A stretch of DNA of 64,000 nt from Aldersonia sp036524855 (lineage in GTDB: Bacteria; Actinomycetota; Actinomycetes; Mycobacteriales; Mycobacteriaceae). The stretch spans positions 1-64,000 of the forward strand of contig DATDBL010000133.1 in NCBI GenBank assembly GCA_036524855.1. The letters are read 5' to 3'. Numbering within the stretch: the stretch's first letter is position 1; each line of letters opens with the position of its first letter. Position numbers and translations under genes: made by a program. Below the pieces are notes generated by a model that had not been told where the DNA came from, searched no databases, and saw only the letters and a list, made by a program, of their open reading frames with translations. This document shows positions 50,478 through 59,483 of this stretch, piece after piece.

Positions 50478-52138
50478 CGGCCGGACCGGCGGTGGTCGTC
50501 GTCGGTGCCGGGCCGGCCGGCCTCGCTGCGGCGCACTGCCTCGCTGCGTGGGGCGTCGAGGTGCTGGTGTTGGAACGACGCACCCACGCGCCGGTGCACC
50601 CGCAGGCAACCATGGTAAATGTCCGGACGTTGGAGATCCTGCGCTTTCTCGGGCTGACCGAGCTGGTGATGGAACAGAGCACGACGCTCGAATCATCCGC
50701 GCGAGTAACATTTCTCACCGCACTCGCGGGCAGCGAACTCGGCCGGATCGAGATCGTGCCGACCAGCGAGAAGCTGATGCGCCTGGCGGCACAGAGTCCG
50801 ACGCTGCCGGTGATCTGCCCCCAGCGGCGGCTGCAGCAACTGCTGGCGGCCACGCTCGGCCCGTCCGCGGACCTGCGGACCGCGTGCGAGGTCACCGCGG
50901 TGCGCACGACCGGGGACCGGGTATGCGTGGACTACATGGAGGCCGGACGGTCGCGGCGGATCGAGCCGCGGTACGTGATTCTCGCCGACGGAATGCACAG
51001 TGCGCTGCGCGATCAGGTCGGCATCGAAACCCGGGTGGACCCACCGCTGGGCCGCCTGCTCGACATCCACTTCACGGCCGACCTGCAAGCCCTCACTCGC
51101 AAGCGGTCGAGCGTGCTGTATTGGGTCCTCGATCCCGCGGTGCGCGGCGTGCTGATCACGGTGTCGCCCGACGACGGCGACTGGCTGCTGGAGATCCCGC
51201 TCCCGTCCGGTGTCGAGGCAGACCGGGTCGGGCAGGACGCGCTGGCGCTGCTGCGGCGTGCTGTCGGCGCCGACGTCGCGATCACGCCGCGCGGTGTACG
51301 CACCTGGACGATGGGGTCGACGCTCGCGCAGAGCTGGTCCGACCCGACGAGTCACGTTTTCGCCGTGGGAGATTGCGCACATACCTTCCCGCCGACCGGT
51401 GGCTTCGGGATGAACACCGGGATACAGGACGCGCACAATCTGGCCTGGAAGATCGCCGGTGTGCTCGGCGGATGGGCGAATTCCGCGCTGCTGGAGAGTT
51501 ACACGGGCGAGCGGCGACCGGTCGCGCAGGTGAATGCCCGGCAGAGCGAGGAGAACGCCCGCGAGATGTGGGCGCTGCTCGCACAGGCCGAGCCACTCGT
51601 CGGTGATTCGGCCGCGCCACGACTGCTCGGCTCGGCCATCGAGCGCCAGCGACCCCATTTCGACTTTGCGGGACAGGCGCTCGGCTTTCGCTACGGTTCG
51701 CCGTCGGTGATCTCCGACGTCGTCGACTACACCCCGCGAGTCGCCCCGGGGGAGCGGGCACCGCATTTCTGGCTCGAAGACTCGGCCGGTCGGCGAATCT
51801 CCACCTTGGACTGCAGCGTCCGCGGTTACGCACTGTTCACCGGTGCCGTGGCGGAACGGGATTGGTCCGACGCCGTCGGCTACGTCCACGTCGGGGGCGG
51901 CGCGCCGATCGGTTTGTATGCGGTTACCGTCGACTCCCCGGTCGGCGCCGAACTGCGGGATCGCACCGGCGCGATGACGCGGGCATACGGGCTCTCGGGG
52001 GCGACGGCGGTACTGGTGCGCCCCGACGGCCACACCTGTGCGGTGTTGCCCGGAATCGACCCGCACGGCGAACTGATCAGCGCGGTCGCCGCATTCACCA
52101 GCCGCGGGTTCGCGGCGGAGGAGGTACATCTACCATGA
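50474..52138 (+). CDS. FAD-dependent aromatic monooxygenase (PHBH/phenol-hydroxylase family)
   Basis: The 554-residue class A flavoprotein monooxygenase has VVGAGPAGLAAAHCLA (residues 10-25), YVILADGMHSALRDQVGI (the DG motif), and FAVGDCAHTFPPTGGFGMNT (the GD motif). A C-terminal thioredoxin-like domain (about 420-554) carries YVHVGGGAPIGLYAV. Such enzymes ortho-hydroxylate phenols. In this operon it could hydroxylate the resorcinol ring, which would be an unusual tailoring step. The ATG overlaps the darA stop by four bases. Confidence 0.88.
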   Translation: MTAGPAVVVVGAGPAGLAAAHCLAAWGVEVLVLERRTHAPVHPQATMVNVRTLEILRFLGLTELVMEQSTTLESSARVTFLTALAGSELGRIEIVPTSEKLMRLAAQSPTLPVICPQRRLQQLLAATLGPSADLRTACEVTAVRTTGDRVCVDYMEAGRSRRIEPRYVILADGMHSALRDQVGIETRVDPPLGRLLDIHFTADLQALTRKRSSVLYWVLDPAVRGVLITVSPDDGDWLLEIPLPSGVEADRVGQDALALLRRAVGADVAITPRGVRTWTMGSTLAQSWSDPTSHVFAVGDCAHTFPPTGGFGMNTGIQDAHNLAWKIAGVLGGWANSALLESYTGERRPVAQVNARQSEENAREMWALLAQAEPLVGDSAAPRLLGSAIERQRPHFDFAGQALGFRYGSPSVISDVVDYTPRVAPGERAPHFWLEDSAGRRISTLDCSVRGYALFTGAVAERDWSDAVGYVHVGGGAPIGLYAVTVDSPVGAELRDRTGAMTRAYGLSGATAVLVRPDGHTCAVLPGIDPHGELISAVAAFTSRGFAAEEVHLP

Positions 52139-52620
52139 CCACGGAACGATTCCGGGGCGCCACCCAGGCCGAGATCGATGACCTGCTCTCCGGCGACCGC
52201 GCCCGTGTCAAACGAGCATTCGACCGGGTGCCGCGCGCGGAGCTGAGCTGGGCGTTGAGCACCGAGGCCGGCGAAGCGGCGCTCGCGCACGCGTTCGAGC
52301 TCATGCCGGGCTACTACACGGCGGGCCGCTTCGACAGCCCGGTGCTGGTTCGCTACCGCGTCGAGCGCGACTCCGCGAGTGCCGTCGAACGCGACGTCAC
52401 GTTCGGGCCGACGGATTGTGTGGTCCTCGCGGTCGATTCGAACCGCACGCCGGATCTGGCGGTGACGATGGATGCGCTGAGCTTCGTGGAGGCTGCGACC
52501 GGCACCACGCGCGGCATGGAACTGTTGATGCGGGGGGATCTCAAGGTGCAGGGCAACGTGCAGATCGCGATCAGGATGGAGGCCTACTTCGGCCTGGCGC
52601 CGGCGGGAGCGAACCGGTGA
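52135..52620 (+). CDS. SCP2-like lipid-binding protein of the dar-like cluster
   Basis: The 161-residue protein has an N-terminal helical part (EIDDLLSGDRARVKRAFDRV), then an SCP2-like sheet: VLVRYRVERDSASAVERDVT, TPDLAVTMDALSFVEAATGT and RGMELLMRGDLKVQGNVQIA. SCP2 domains hold lipids in a hydrophobic tunnel. A lipid carrier inside an ACP-based operon could present an alkyl product to the exporter or the kinase-like protein. It is coupled at both ends by four-base overlaps. Confidence 0.75.
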   Translation: MTTERFRGATQAEIDDLLSGDRARVKRAFDRVPRAELSWALSTEAGEAALAHAFELMPGYYTAGRFDSPVLVRYRVERDSASAVERDVTFGPTDCVVLAVDSNRTPDLAVTMDALSFVEAATGTTRGMELLMRGDLKVQGNVQIAIRMEAYFGLAPAGANR

Positions 52621-53861
52621 GCGCGCGGGAGCGGGTGGCGATCACCGGGATCGGTGCCGTCACGCCGGTAGGGATCGGCAAGAAGGCATTCTGGCAGGGT
52701 CTGCTCGACGGGGTGTCGGGGGTTGGGCCGATCACCGCCTTCGACGCGTCGCAGCAGCGGGTGCAGATCGCCGCGGAGGTCACCGATTTCGAACCCGATC
52801 GGTGGCTGCCCTTCCGCGACGTGCGCAGGTTCGACCGGGTGGGCCACCTCGGGATCGCGGCCGCCGACCTCGCGCTCGAGGACCGCGGCGGCACGGACGA
52901 TCTCGACCTCGCGTCGGTGGCCACGATCGTCAGCACCGGGCTCGGCGGGCCACAGACCCTGGAGCAGGCGATGGTGGCGCATTTGGGCGGAAACTCGGTG
53001 TCGCCACTGTTCATTCCGATGTCGATGGCGAACTTCGCGGTCTCGGCGATTGCCCGCAGGTACGGGTTCGGCGGTCCGAGCTACTCACCGCAGAGCGCTT
53101 GCGCGTCGTCGGCGGACGCGATCGGGCAGGGCTATCGAATGGTTCGCGACGGCTATGCCTCGGTGTGCCTCGCGGGCGGTGCGGAGGCATCGGTGACCTC
53201 GATCGTGCTCGCGGGTTTTGCCGCCATGCGGGCACTCTCGCGGCGCAACGACGATCCAGCCGGCGCGTGCCGGCCGTTCGCTGCGGATCGGGACGGGTTC
53301 GTGCTCGGAGAGGGTGCGGCGGTGCTCGTGCTGGAGCCGCTCTCGGTCGCGACGGCGCGGGGCGCGCACGTCTACGCCGAGATCTGCGGCTACGGCCAGA
53401 CCAACGACACCCACCATGTCACCGCTCCGCGGGAGGACGGCCTGCATGCCGCCGAGGCGATGACGCGGGCGATGGCCGAGGCCGGCCTCGGTCCCGACGA
53501 CGTCGACTACGTCAACGCACACGGCACGGGTACCGCGCTGTCCGATCCCGCCGAAACCGCCGCGATCAAGCGGGCCTTCGGTTCGGACCGACCGCGGGTG
53601 GCGGTCAGCTCCACGAAGGCGATGACCGGCCACATGCTCGGCGCCACCGGGGCGGTCGAGGCCGCGGCCTGCGCACTGGCCATCGAAAGCGGTTGGATCC
53701 CGCCGACCATCAACCACCACGTGCCCGACCCCGGCTGCGACCTCGATGTCGTGCCCAACGTCGCGCGCGCCGGACAGGTGCGCGCGGCGCTGTCGAACTC
53801 GATCGCGTTCGGCGGCCACAACGTCTCGTTGGCGTTTCGTCGTCCCGACTCCAGGAGGTAG
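52617..53861 (+). CDS. Beta-ketoacyl-ACP synthase II (KAS-II type)
   Basis: The 414-residue thiolase-fold enzyme has the triad Cys162 (QSACASSADA), His302 (VNAHGTGTALSD) and His339 (KAMTGHMLGA). It is a complete elongating ketosynthase and can make the beta-ketoacyl chain that DarB uses. It starts at GTG 52617, inside the stop of the SCP2 gene. A second dedicated ketosynthase is also present in known dialkylresorcinol/arylpolyene systems, though usually of another subtype. Confidence 0.93.
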   Translation: MSARERVAITGIGAVTPVGIGKKAFWQGLLDGVSGVGPITAFDASQQRVQIAAEVTDFEPDRWLPFRDVRRFDRVGHLGIAAADLALEDRGGTDDLDLASVATIVSTGLGGPQTLEQAMVAHLGGNSVSPLFIPMSMANFAVSAIARRYGFGGPSYSPQSACASSADAIGQGYRMVRDGYASVCLAGGAEASVTSIVLAGFAAMRALSRRNDDPAGACRPFAADRDGFVLGEGAAVLVLEPLSVATARGAHVYAEICGYGQTNDTHHVTAPREDGLHAAEAMTRAMAEAGLGPDDVDYVNAHGTGTALSDPAETAAIKRAFGSDRPRVAVSSTKAMTGHMLGATGAVEAAACALAIESGWIPPTINHHVPDPGCDLDVVPNVARAGQVRAALSNSIAFGGHNVSLAFRRPDSRR

Positions 53862-53864
53862 ACC

Positions 53865-54341
53865 ATGCAGCTACAACCGATTGCGACGGTGACGGTGAAT
53901 CTGAAGCCGCCGGTGATGGTGGGGCCCGGCCCGTACGGGGTGCGGGTGTTCGTCGAAGTGTCCGACGGCGTGCTCGAGAGCGAACTCGATGGTGCGACGG
54001 AACTGCGCTCGATCAGCGGCAAGGTGCTGCCCGGCGGCGGCGACTGGGCGTTGCTCGGCGCCGACGGCTGGTGTCGGCTCGACGTGCGCACCCTGTTCGA
54101 GACCTCGGACGGCGCGACGATCTATGCGCGGTTCCCCGGGCTGATCGAGATGACCGAGCAGGTGCAGTCGGCGTTCGCACTCGGACGCGCGACCGAGTTC
54201 GACGATCAGTACTTCCGCGTGACTCCCCACCTCGAGACCGGTGATGCGAACTACAGTTGGGTCAACCAAACCGTGTTCGTCGGTGAGGGCCGTTTCATCG
54301 ACGGGTTCGGTCTGCACTACCGCATGTACCGCGTCGGATGA
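53865..54341 (+). CDS. DUF3237 family protein
   Basis: The 158-residue protein has SGKVLPGGGDWALLGADGWC, then RLDVRTLFETSDGATIYARF and a C-terminal strand with YSWVNQTVFVGEGRF. This is the DUF3237 pattern (G-x-V-x-P-G-G-G-D-W, L-D-x-R-x-x-x-x-T-x-D-G-A). The family has no firm function; its fold suggests small-molecule binding or a cyclase-like role. It lies three bases after the KAS gene, so it belongs to the same operon and may act on the aromatic intermediate. Confidence 0.85.
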   Translation: MQLQPIATVTVNLKPPVMVGPGPYGVRVFVEVSDGVLESELDGATELRSISGKVLPGGGDWALLGADGWCRLDVRTLFETSDGATIYARFPGLIEMTEQVQSAFALGRATEFDDQYFRVTPHLETGDANYSWVNQTVFVGEGRFIDGFGLHYRMYRVG

Positions 54342-54386
54342 GCAGGCGGCCGACCGCTGCACTTGCGCCGAGAATCGGGGGAAGAC

Positions 54387-55127
54387 ATGCCGGGGGAAGA
54401 CAAATACAGCGCCGCCGTCGTCGAAGACCTCGTAGTGCATCGGGGCCGACAACCCGTACTGCGTGGGTTGACCTTCCGCGTCGAACCGGGCAGCGTGACC
54501 GGCTTGCTGGGCCCGAGTGGCTGCGGCAAGACAACGCTGATCCGATCGATCGTGGGTGTGCAACGGATCCGCTCGGGCACCGTGACGGTGCTCGGCGAAC
54601 CCGCCGGGTCGCCCCGGCTGCGGCGCGAGGTCGGCTATGTCACGCAGTCGCCGTCGGTGTACGAGGACCTGACGATCCGGCAGAACGTGCGATACTTCGG
54701 CGCGGTCTACGGCGCAACCGCGCGCGCCGCCGACGCGACGATCGAGGCGGTTGGACTGGCCGAGCTGTCGACCGCACTCGTTGGCCGGCTCTCCGGTGGC
54801 CAGCGGGCGCGGGTGTCGCTGGCCTGCGCGCTGGTCGGCGACCCCACCATGCTCGTGCTCGACGAACCGACCGTCGGACTCGACCCGGTGCTGCGGCGCG
54901 ACCTGTGGCAGCGGTTCCACACGCTCGCCGCGGGCGGCACCACGCTGATCGTCTCGAGTCACGTCATGGACGAGGCGCGGCGCTGCGACCGGCTGCTTTT
55001 GTTGCGCGAGGGCGAACTGCTCTGCGACGACACGCCGGCGAACGTGGCGGAGTCGATGGGTACCGACAGCCTCGACGAGGCGTTTCTGCGGATGGTGCTC
55101 AGCGCCGAGGAGGAGGTGGCGCGATGA
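54387..55127 (+). CDS. ABC transporter ATP-binding protein (DrrA-like exporter)
   Basis: The protein of about 246 residues has LLGPSGCGKTTL (Walker A), GRLSGGQRARVSLACAL (signature), TMLVLDEPTVGLDP (Walker B) and SSHVMDEA (switch His). It drives the permease encoded by the next gene, with which it overlaps by four bases. ABC-2 systems of this kind export lipids, glycolipids or antibiotics. The ATG at 54387 has GGGGGAAG upstream, so the TTG at 54363 is not preferred. Confidence 0.93.
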   Translation: MPGEDKYSAAVVEDLVVHRGRQPVLRGLTFRVEPGSVTGLLGPSGCGKTTLIRSIVGVQRIRSGTVTVLGEPAGSPRLRREVGYVTQSPSVYEDLTIRQNVRYFGAVYGATARAADATIEAVGLAELSTALVGRLSGGQRARVSLACALVGDPTMLVLDEPTVGLDPVLRRDLWQRFHTLAAGGTTLIVSSHVMDEARRCDRLLLLREGELLCDDTPANVAESMGTDSLDEAFLRMVLSAEEEVAR

Positions 55128-55864
55128 TGTCGTTTCGATTGACCCTGCGCACGGCGGGGCGGGTGCTGATGCAGCTGCGCCACGACCGGCGCACCATGGG
55201 TCTGATGCTGGTCGTGCCCAGCGTGTTGCTGACGCTGCTCAAGTTCGTCTTCGACGGCCGCTCCGACGTCTTCAACCAGCTCGGCCTGTTGTTGCTGGGC
55301 ATCTTCCCGTACACCTCGATGTTCCTGGTGACCAGCGTGGCGATGCTGCGCGAGCGCGAAAGCGGGACGCTGGAGCGGCTGTTGAGCATGCCACTGCACA
55401 AACTCGACCTCCTGCTCGGCTACGGCCTCGCCTTCGGCGCCGTTGCGGTGGTGCAGGCGTCGGTCGCCGCCGCCGTCGCCTACCAACTGCTGGATCTACA
55501 GGTCCAGGGCCAGGTTTGGGCCGTGCTGCTGATCGTCGTGTCGACGGCGGTGCTCGGCTCGTCCACGGGCCTGCTCACCAGCGCATTCGCTCGAACCGAG
55601 TTCCAGGCACTGCAATTCGCGCCGGCCGTGATCATTCCGCAGTTGTTGCTGTGTGGGCTGATCTGGCCGCGCGAAGAGATGGCGGGGGCGCTGCAGGCGC
55701 TGAGCGACGTGGTGCCGATGCGGTACGCCGCCGAGGCGCTCGCCGAGGTCGGTACGTATCCGCTGCCGACGAACACGATGTGGCGCGATTTCGGTGTGAT
55801 CGTGGGTTTCGTCGTCGTTTTGCTCGTGCTCGGCGCGGTCACGCTGCGCCGGCGATCCGAATGA
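55124..55864 (+). CDS. ABC-2 type permease
   Basis: The 246-residue protein has six membrane helices: VVPSVLLTLLKFVF, LLLLGIFPYTSMFLVTSVAM, the coupling segment RERESGTLERLLSMPLHKLD, then AFGAVAVVQASVAAAVAYQL and two or three more at the C-terminal end. This is the classical DrrB-type half exporter and forms a dimer with the ATPase. By context it exports the product of the dar-like cluster. The ATG overlaps the ATPase stop. Confidence 0.92.
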   Translation: MMSFRLTLRTAGRVLMQLRHDRRTMGLMLVVPSVLLTLLKFVFDGRSDVFNQLGLLLLGIFPYTSMFLVTSVAMLRERESGTLERLLSMPLHKLDLLLGYGLAFGAVAVVQASVAAAVAYQLLDLQVQGQVWAVLLIVVSTAVLGSSTGLLTSAFARTEFQALQFAPAVIIPQLLLCGLIWPREEMAGALQALSDVVPMRYAAEALAEVGTYPLPTNTMWRDFGVIVGFVVVLLVLGAVTLRRRSE

Positions 55865-55886
55865 GAGGAGAGTGGGTGTACCCACT

Positions 55887-56867
55887 ATGAACACTGTGAT
55901 CGGAGTGCTGAGGCGGTTGCCGCCGGCACCGACCGCCGACGACATCACGTTCGCGCGCCGCGGTTTTCCAGTCGCCGCGAACGCGGTCAGCCGCCGCGTC
56001 GAGGAGGTGCCGCGTGCGGTGGTCGAGGGTTTCGGCTACGGCGCCGATCATGTCGATCCGGCTGCGATCGCCCGCCGGCTGGACTGGGTGGACCCGGAAT
56101 GGCGCAGCCTCGCCTACGAGGGCGCGGTGGGGGCGCTGATCGTGCGGGACCTGCTGCGCGGCCGGAAATCCCACCGGGCGGTGGAGTTCGTCCGTGGGCC
56201 CGGTGCGCCGCACGCGATGATGGCCTACGTCGGGTGCGGCTTGGTGCTCTCGCGACTGCCGCGGACGCTGTGGCGTCGGGCCGTGCCGGTTTTCGACTCG
56301 GATCCGCTGCTGCCGTGGCTGCGTTGGCTCGCCGTCGACGGATATGGTTTCGACAAGGCGTATTTCGACCCGGCACGCTGGGTGTTCGGCACCGCCGTGC
56401 CGCGGCCGTACCCGTTCGACGGGGCGCCCGAGCACTTCGGGCCGGTGTTCGATCAGGGGGTCGGGCGGGCGCTGTGGTTCGTGTTCGGCGGCAACGCCGA
56501 ACCGTTGCCGCGCACCATCGCCGCGTTCGCGCCGTCGCGGCGGGCGGACCTGTGGAGTGGGATCGGCGCGGCGATCACCTACGTCGGCGGACCCGACGCA
56601 GCGGATCTGGAACGGCTGCTCGACGCCGCGCGCGGCTACCGGCCGGAGCTGGCAGTCGGCGCGGTGAGCGCGGCGAAGGCGCGGGTGTACGCGGGCCATG
56701 TGCCGGAGACGGCGCGGGTGGGCGTCGAACTGCTGTGCGGGACAACGGTGGAGAAGGCGGCTCAGATCGCGGACGAGGCGGCCGAGGTGCCGCCGGATCC
56801 CGGGCCACCGCCGTACGTCCAGTGGCGCCGCCGGGTGGCGGCGCGATTCGCGGAGGCCGGGCGATGA
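55887..56867 (+). CDS. DUF1702 family protein
   Basis: The protein of about 326 residues reads DDITFARRGFPVAANAVSRR, VVEGFGYGADHVDPAAIARR, EWRSLAYEGAVGALIVRDLL, VDGYGFDKAYFDPARWVFGT, DQGVGRALWFVFGGNAEPLP and LWSGIGAAITYVGGPDAADL. These G-F-x-x-G, Y-E-G and W-x-G-x-G elements fit DUF1702, whose members occur in enediyne and other polyketide clusters and have no established function. A GTG at 55872 is the alternative start. The stop overlaps the next gene by four bases. Confidence 0.72.
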   Translation: MNTVIGVLRRLPPAPTADDITFARRGFPVAANAVSRRVEEVPRAVVEGFGYGADHVDPAAIARRLDWVDPEWRSLAYEGAVGALIVRDLLRGRKSHRAVEFVRGPGAPHAMMAYVGCGLVLSRLPRTLWRRAVPVFDSDPLLPWLRWLAVDGYGFDKAYFDPARWVFGTAVPRPYPFDGAPEHFGPVFDQGVGRALWFVFGGNAEPLPRTIAAFAPSRRADLWSGIGAAITYVGGPDAADLERLLDAARGYRPELAVGAVSAAKARVYAGHVPETARVGVELLCGTTVEKAAQIADEAAEVPPDPGPPPYVQWRRRVAARFAEAGR

Positions 56868-58198
56868 GCGGTCTCGGCAGCTTCGGTGTACGGGAGGTGT
56901 TGCGCGCCGGGCAGGTCGGCGCGGTGCTGTCGGCCGAGGTCGGCGCGGCGTCGCTGCGGTGGGTACTGCGCCGCGAGGGGGCGTGGTCGGACGCCGCCGC
57001 GGGGGCGGTGGCGTCGGGGTTCGAACGGTTGGGACCGGCGTTCGTCAAGGTCGGGCAGTTGATGGCGTCGACCGCCGAGGCATTTCCGCGACCACTCGCG
57101 GCGGCGTGCCTGCGTCTGCTCGACGACGTCGCATCGGTCCCGACGGAGCGGATCCGCGCGGTCGTGGAGGCCGATCTCGGGGCGCCGGTGTCGAAGTTGT
57201 TTGCCTCGTTCGAGGATCGCCCGCTCGCGTCGGGGTCGGTTGCGCAGGTGCACGCGTGCGTGCTGCCCGACGGTCGTGAGGCCGTGCTGAAGGTCCAGCG
57301 CCCCGGCATCCGGGAGGCGATGCTGACCGATCTGCGGTTGGCGTACCGGACCGCGGGCATCGCGGAACGGGTACAGCCCCGGGTGCGCACCGCGAACGCG
57401 ACCGGCGTGGTGCGTGACCTGCACGCCGTCACGCTCGTCGAACTCGACTCGCTCGCCGAGGCGCGCAACCAGGCGCGGATGCGGGAGAATGTGCACACGT
57501 TCGGCGACAACGAGAACGTGATGGTGCCGGAGATCTACTGGCGCTACTGCGGCCCACGGGTGATCTGCATGGAACGCGTGTACGGCGGCCCGATCGACCG
57601 GCTCGGTCCCGTGCGGTTCGACGTCGACGGCCGGATCGAGTTGGTGCGCAGCGTCGTCAAGGTGTGGCTCGAGGCGGTGACGGTGCACGGTCTGTTCCAC
57701 GGCGACGTGCACGCCGGAAACCTGTGGGTGCTCGACGACGGCCGGATGGCACTGCTGGACTTCGGGATCGTCGGGGAACTGCCCCCGGACTGGCGAGTTG
57801 CGATCCGGGACCTGTTCTGCGCCAGCGCGATCGACGGCGACTTCACCCGAATGGCGCGGTCGCTGCGGGCCGTCGGGTTCGGTGCGCAGCTCGACGTGTC
57901 CGACGAGACGATGGGTGCGCAGCTGGGCATGGTGCTCGCGCCGCTGCTCTCGATGCGGCTGGCGGAGATGAATCTTTCGGAGCTGATCGACGCGATGCTG
58001 GAGATGGGCCGTGAGTGGGGTGCCGTCGGGCCGGAGGAGCTGATCCTGCTCGGCAAGCAACTCGGATATTTCGAGCGCTACGCTGTGGCGCTGGCACCGG
58101 ACTGGGTGCTCGGCGCCGATCCGGCACTGCTGCGCAACATCGCCGACGACGACACGGACGAGGTCACGGGGACAGGACCGGCGCGTCCATCTTGCTGA
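56864..58198 (+). CDS. ABC1/UbiB (AarF)-family atypical kinase-like protein
   Basis: This protein of about 444 residues has FVKVGQLMAS (the KxGQ motif), SGSVAQVHACVLPDGREAVL (the Ala-rich loop and nucleotide Lys), VHGLFHGDVHAGNLWV (catalytic loop) and MALLDFGIVGELP (metal Asp). Family members such as UbiB and COQ8 bind ATP and lipid-linked quinone intermediates and are thought to extract them from membranes. In this operon it may move a membrane-bound alkyl-aromatic intermediate. The 3' end overlaps the convergent membrane-protein gene by 35 bases. Confidence 0.9.
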   Translation: MSGLGSFGVREVLRAGQVGAVLSAEVGAASLRWVLRREGAWSDAAAGAVASGFERLGPAFVKVGQLMASTAEAFPRPLAAACLRLLDDVASVPTERIRAVVEADLGAPVSKLFASFEDRPLASGSVAQVHACVLPDGREAVLKVQRPGIREAMLTDLRLAYRTAGIAERVQPRVRTANATGVVRDLHAVTLVELDSLAEARNQARMRENVHTFGDNENVMVPEIYWRYCGPRVICMERVYGGPIDRLGPVRFDVDGRIELVRSVVKVWLEAVTVHGLFHGDVHAGNLWVLDDGRMALLDFGIVGELPPDWRVAIRDLFCASAIDGDFTRMARSLRAVGFGAQLDVSDETMGAQLGMVLAPLLSMRLAEMNLSELIDAMLEMGREWGAVGPEELILLGKQLGYFERYAVALAPDWVLGADPALLRNIADDDTDEVTGTGPARPSC

Positions 58199-58832
58199 CC
58201 AGCCAGCGGCCGTCGACGTTCTCCATGGTCGCAACCACCGCGATCTGGCCCTTCTGCGGCTGATTCTGCGTTCCGAGGCTGGTGATCGTCTGCGTGATGG
58301 TCACCACGACCACGGCGTGATTCTCGTCGCCGGAGATGATGCCGCACTGGAAGTCGTTGCCCTGGGAGTGGACCTGCCCGGCGACCAGGGGGTCGCGCAG
58401 GGCGGCGCTGTTCGCCTCGAACTCCGTGTGCCAGTCGCCGGTGGCGCCGTCGAGAACCTTGCCGAAGAAGGTGTCGAGGTCGGTGTAGTCGTAGTCGACG
58501 AGCACCGCCGCGTACCTGCACATCTCCGTGCGGGCCGCGTTCTGGGCGTCGAGGACGTCGCGTTTGTCGGCGTAGCGCTGGTACAGCAGCGTCAACGGGA
58601 CGGCGACGAACAGCAGCACCAGCAGAGCGATCGCGACGATCGAGGTGGCGACCAGCCACGGCGAGCGCTTCCGTTCGAGCGGTTCGTCGTCGCCGGCGTC
58701 GTAGGCAGGTTCTTCAGCCGGCGTTTCGGCGTCGTCGGCGGGGGTGTCGTCGGCGGGGGCGTCCTCGGGGGCCTCCGCCGGGTTCGGGACCTTCTTGTCG
58801 AACTTCTTGGTCGGCTCGTCGTGATCTGCCAT
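58164..58832 (-). CDS. Mce-associated membrane protein (Mam-like)
   Basis: The 222-residue protein has an acidic, Ala/Pro-rich cytoplasmic tail (about 1-55), one membrane helix (about 58-82), and an outer NTF2-like domain of about 140 residues with TEMCRYAAVLVDYDYTDLDT and VVVTITQTITSLGTQNQPQK. This is the plan of the Mce-associated (Mas/Mam) proteins that stabilise Mce lipid importers. It is not part of the mce operon at 61 kb, but both are on the minus strand. The ATG at 58832 is the only start. Confidence 0.82.
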   Translation of the reverse strand: MADHDEPTKKFDKKVPNPAEAPEDAPADDTPADDAETPAEEPAYDAGDDEPLERKRSPWLVATSIVAIALLVLLFVAVPLTLLYQRYADKRDVLDAQNAARTEMCRYAAVLVDYDYTDLDTFFGKVLDGATGDWHTEFEANSAALRDPLVAGQVHSQGNDFQCGIISGDENHAVVVVTITQTITSLGTQNQPQKGQIAVVATMENVDGRWLVSKMDAPVLSP

Positions 58833-59045
58833 GTACCTACTCTTCGTTCTGTGCGTCTACCCGCGAGTATGCCCGCCTCGGCGCCGTCAGCCACCCCCGG
58901 ACCGTGCCGAGAGCGCAGTTGTTGTCGCAAATCGCGAGTAGCAGCGCCAAGAAGTGCGCACTGGCCGGTAGCGACGAGTGGGCCTGCGGGGGATCGCGTG
59001 GACGACGGTCCGCGGCGTGGTCACTTTGGCACGTACAGTCGGGTT

Positions 59046-59483
59046 GTGCCGAATTCGGGCTGGCCGCAGGGAACACCGGGGGAACTGCGCCTGCCGTCGG
59101 GACGGTCGGTGCGTGGTCGCGGGTTGCGCCGCGGCGTGCCGGACGGCCCGTCGCCCGAGTTCGGGCTGTATCTGATGTCGCATACGCCGCCGCCGGTCGC
59201 GTGGGAGAGCACCTGGGTCCGCTGGCCCGACTTCTGGGTGCCGCGCGACCGGCCGTTCGCGGCGACGGCGTTGCGCGAGGCGTGGAAGCGATCGGAAACC
59301 GAGCGCGTCGAGATCGCGTGCCGCGGCGGGATCGGCCGGACCGGCACCGCGCTGGCGTGCCTGGCCGTGCTCGACGGACTCTCTCCCGGCGACAGCGTCG
59401 AGTACGTGCGGCAGAACTACGGACGGCGTGCGGTGGAGACGCCGGGGCAGCGCCGGTTCGTTGTGTGGTTCGCTACGGGGTGA
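59046..59483 (+). CDS. Protein-tyrosine-phosphatase-like protein (CX5R)
   Basis: The 145-residue protein has the CX5R phosphatase loop IACRGGIGRTGTALACLAVL (Cys92, Arg98) and an N-terminal region GTPGELRLPSGRSVRGRGLR. The loop follows the dual-specificity or PTP-like layout, and a general acid may come from WVRWPDFWVP (Asp). It may hydrolyse phosphotyrosine, phosphoinositide or another phosphate ester. It starts at GTG 59046. Its 3' end overlaps the convergent secreted-protein gene by 11 bases. Confidence 0.78.
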   Translation: MPNSGWPQGTPGELRLPSGRSVRGRGLRRGVPDGPSPEFGLYLMSHTPPPVAWESTWVRWPDFWVPRDRPFAATALREAWKRSETERVEIACRGGIGRTGTALACLAVLDGLSPGDSVEYVRQNYGRRAVETPGQRRFVVWFATG

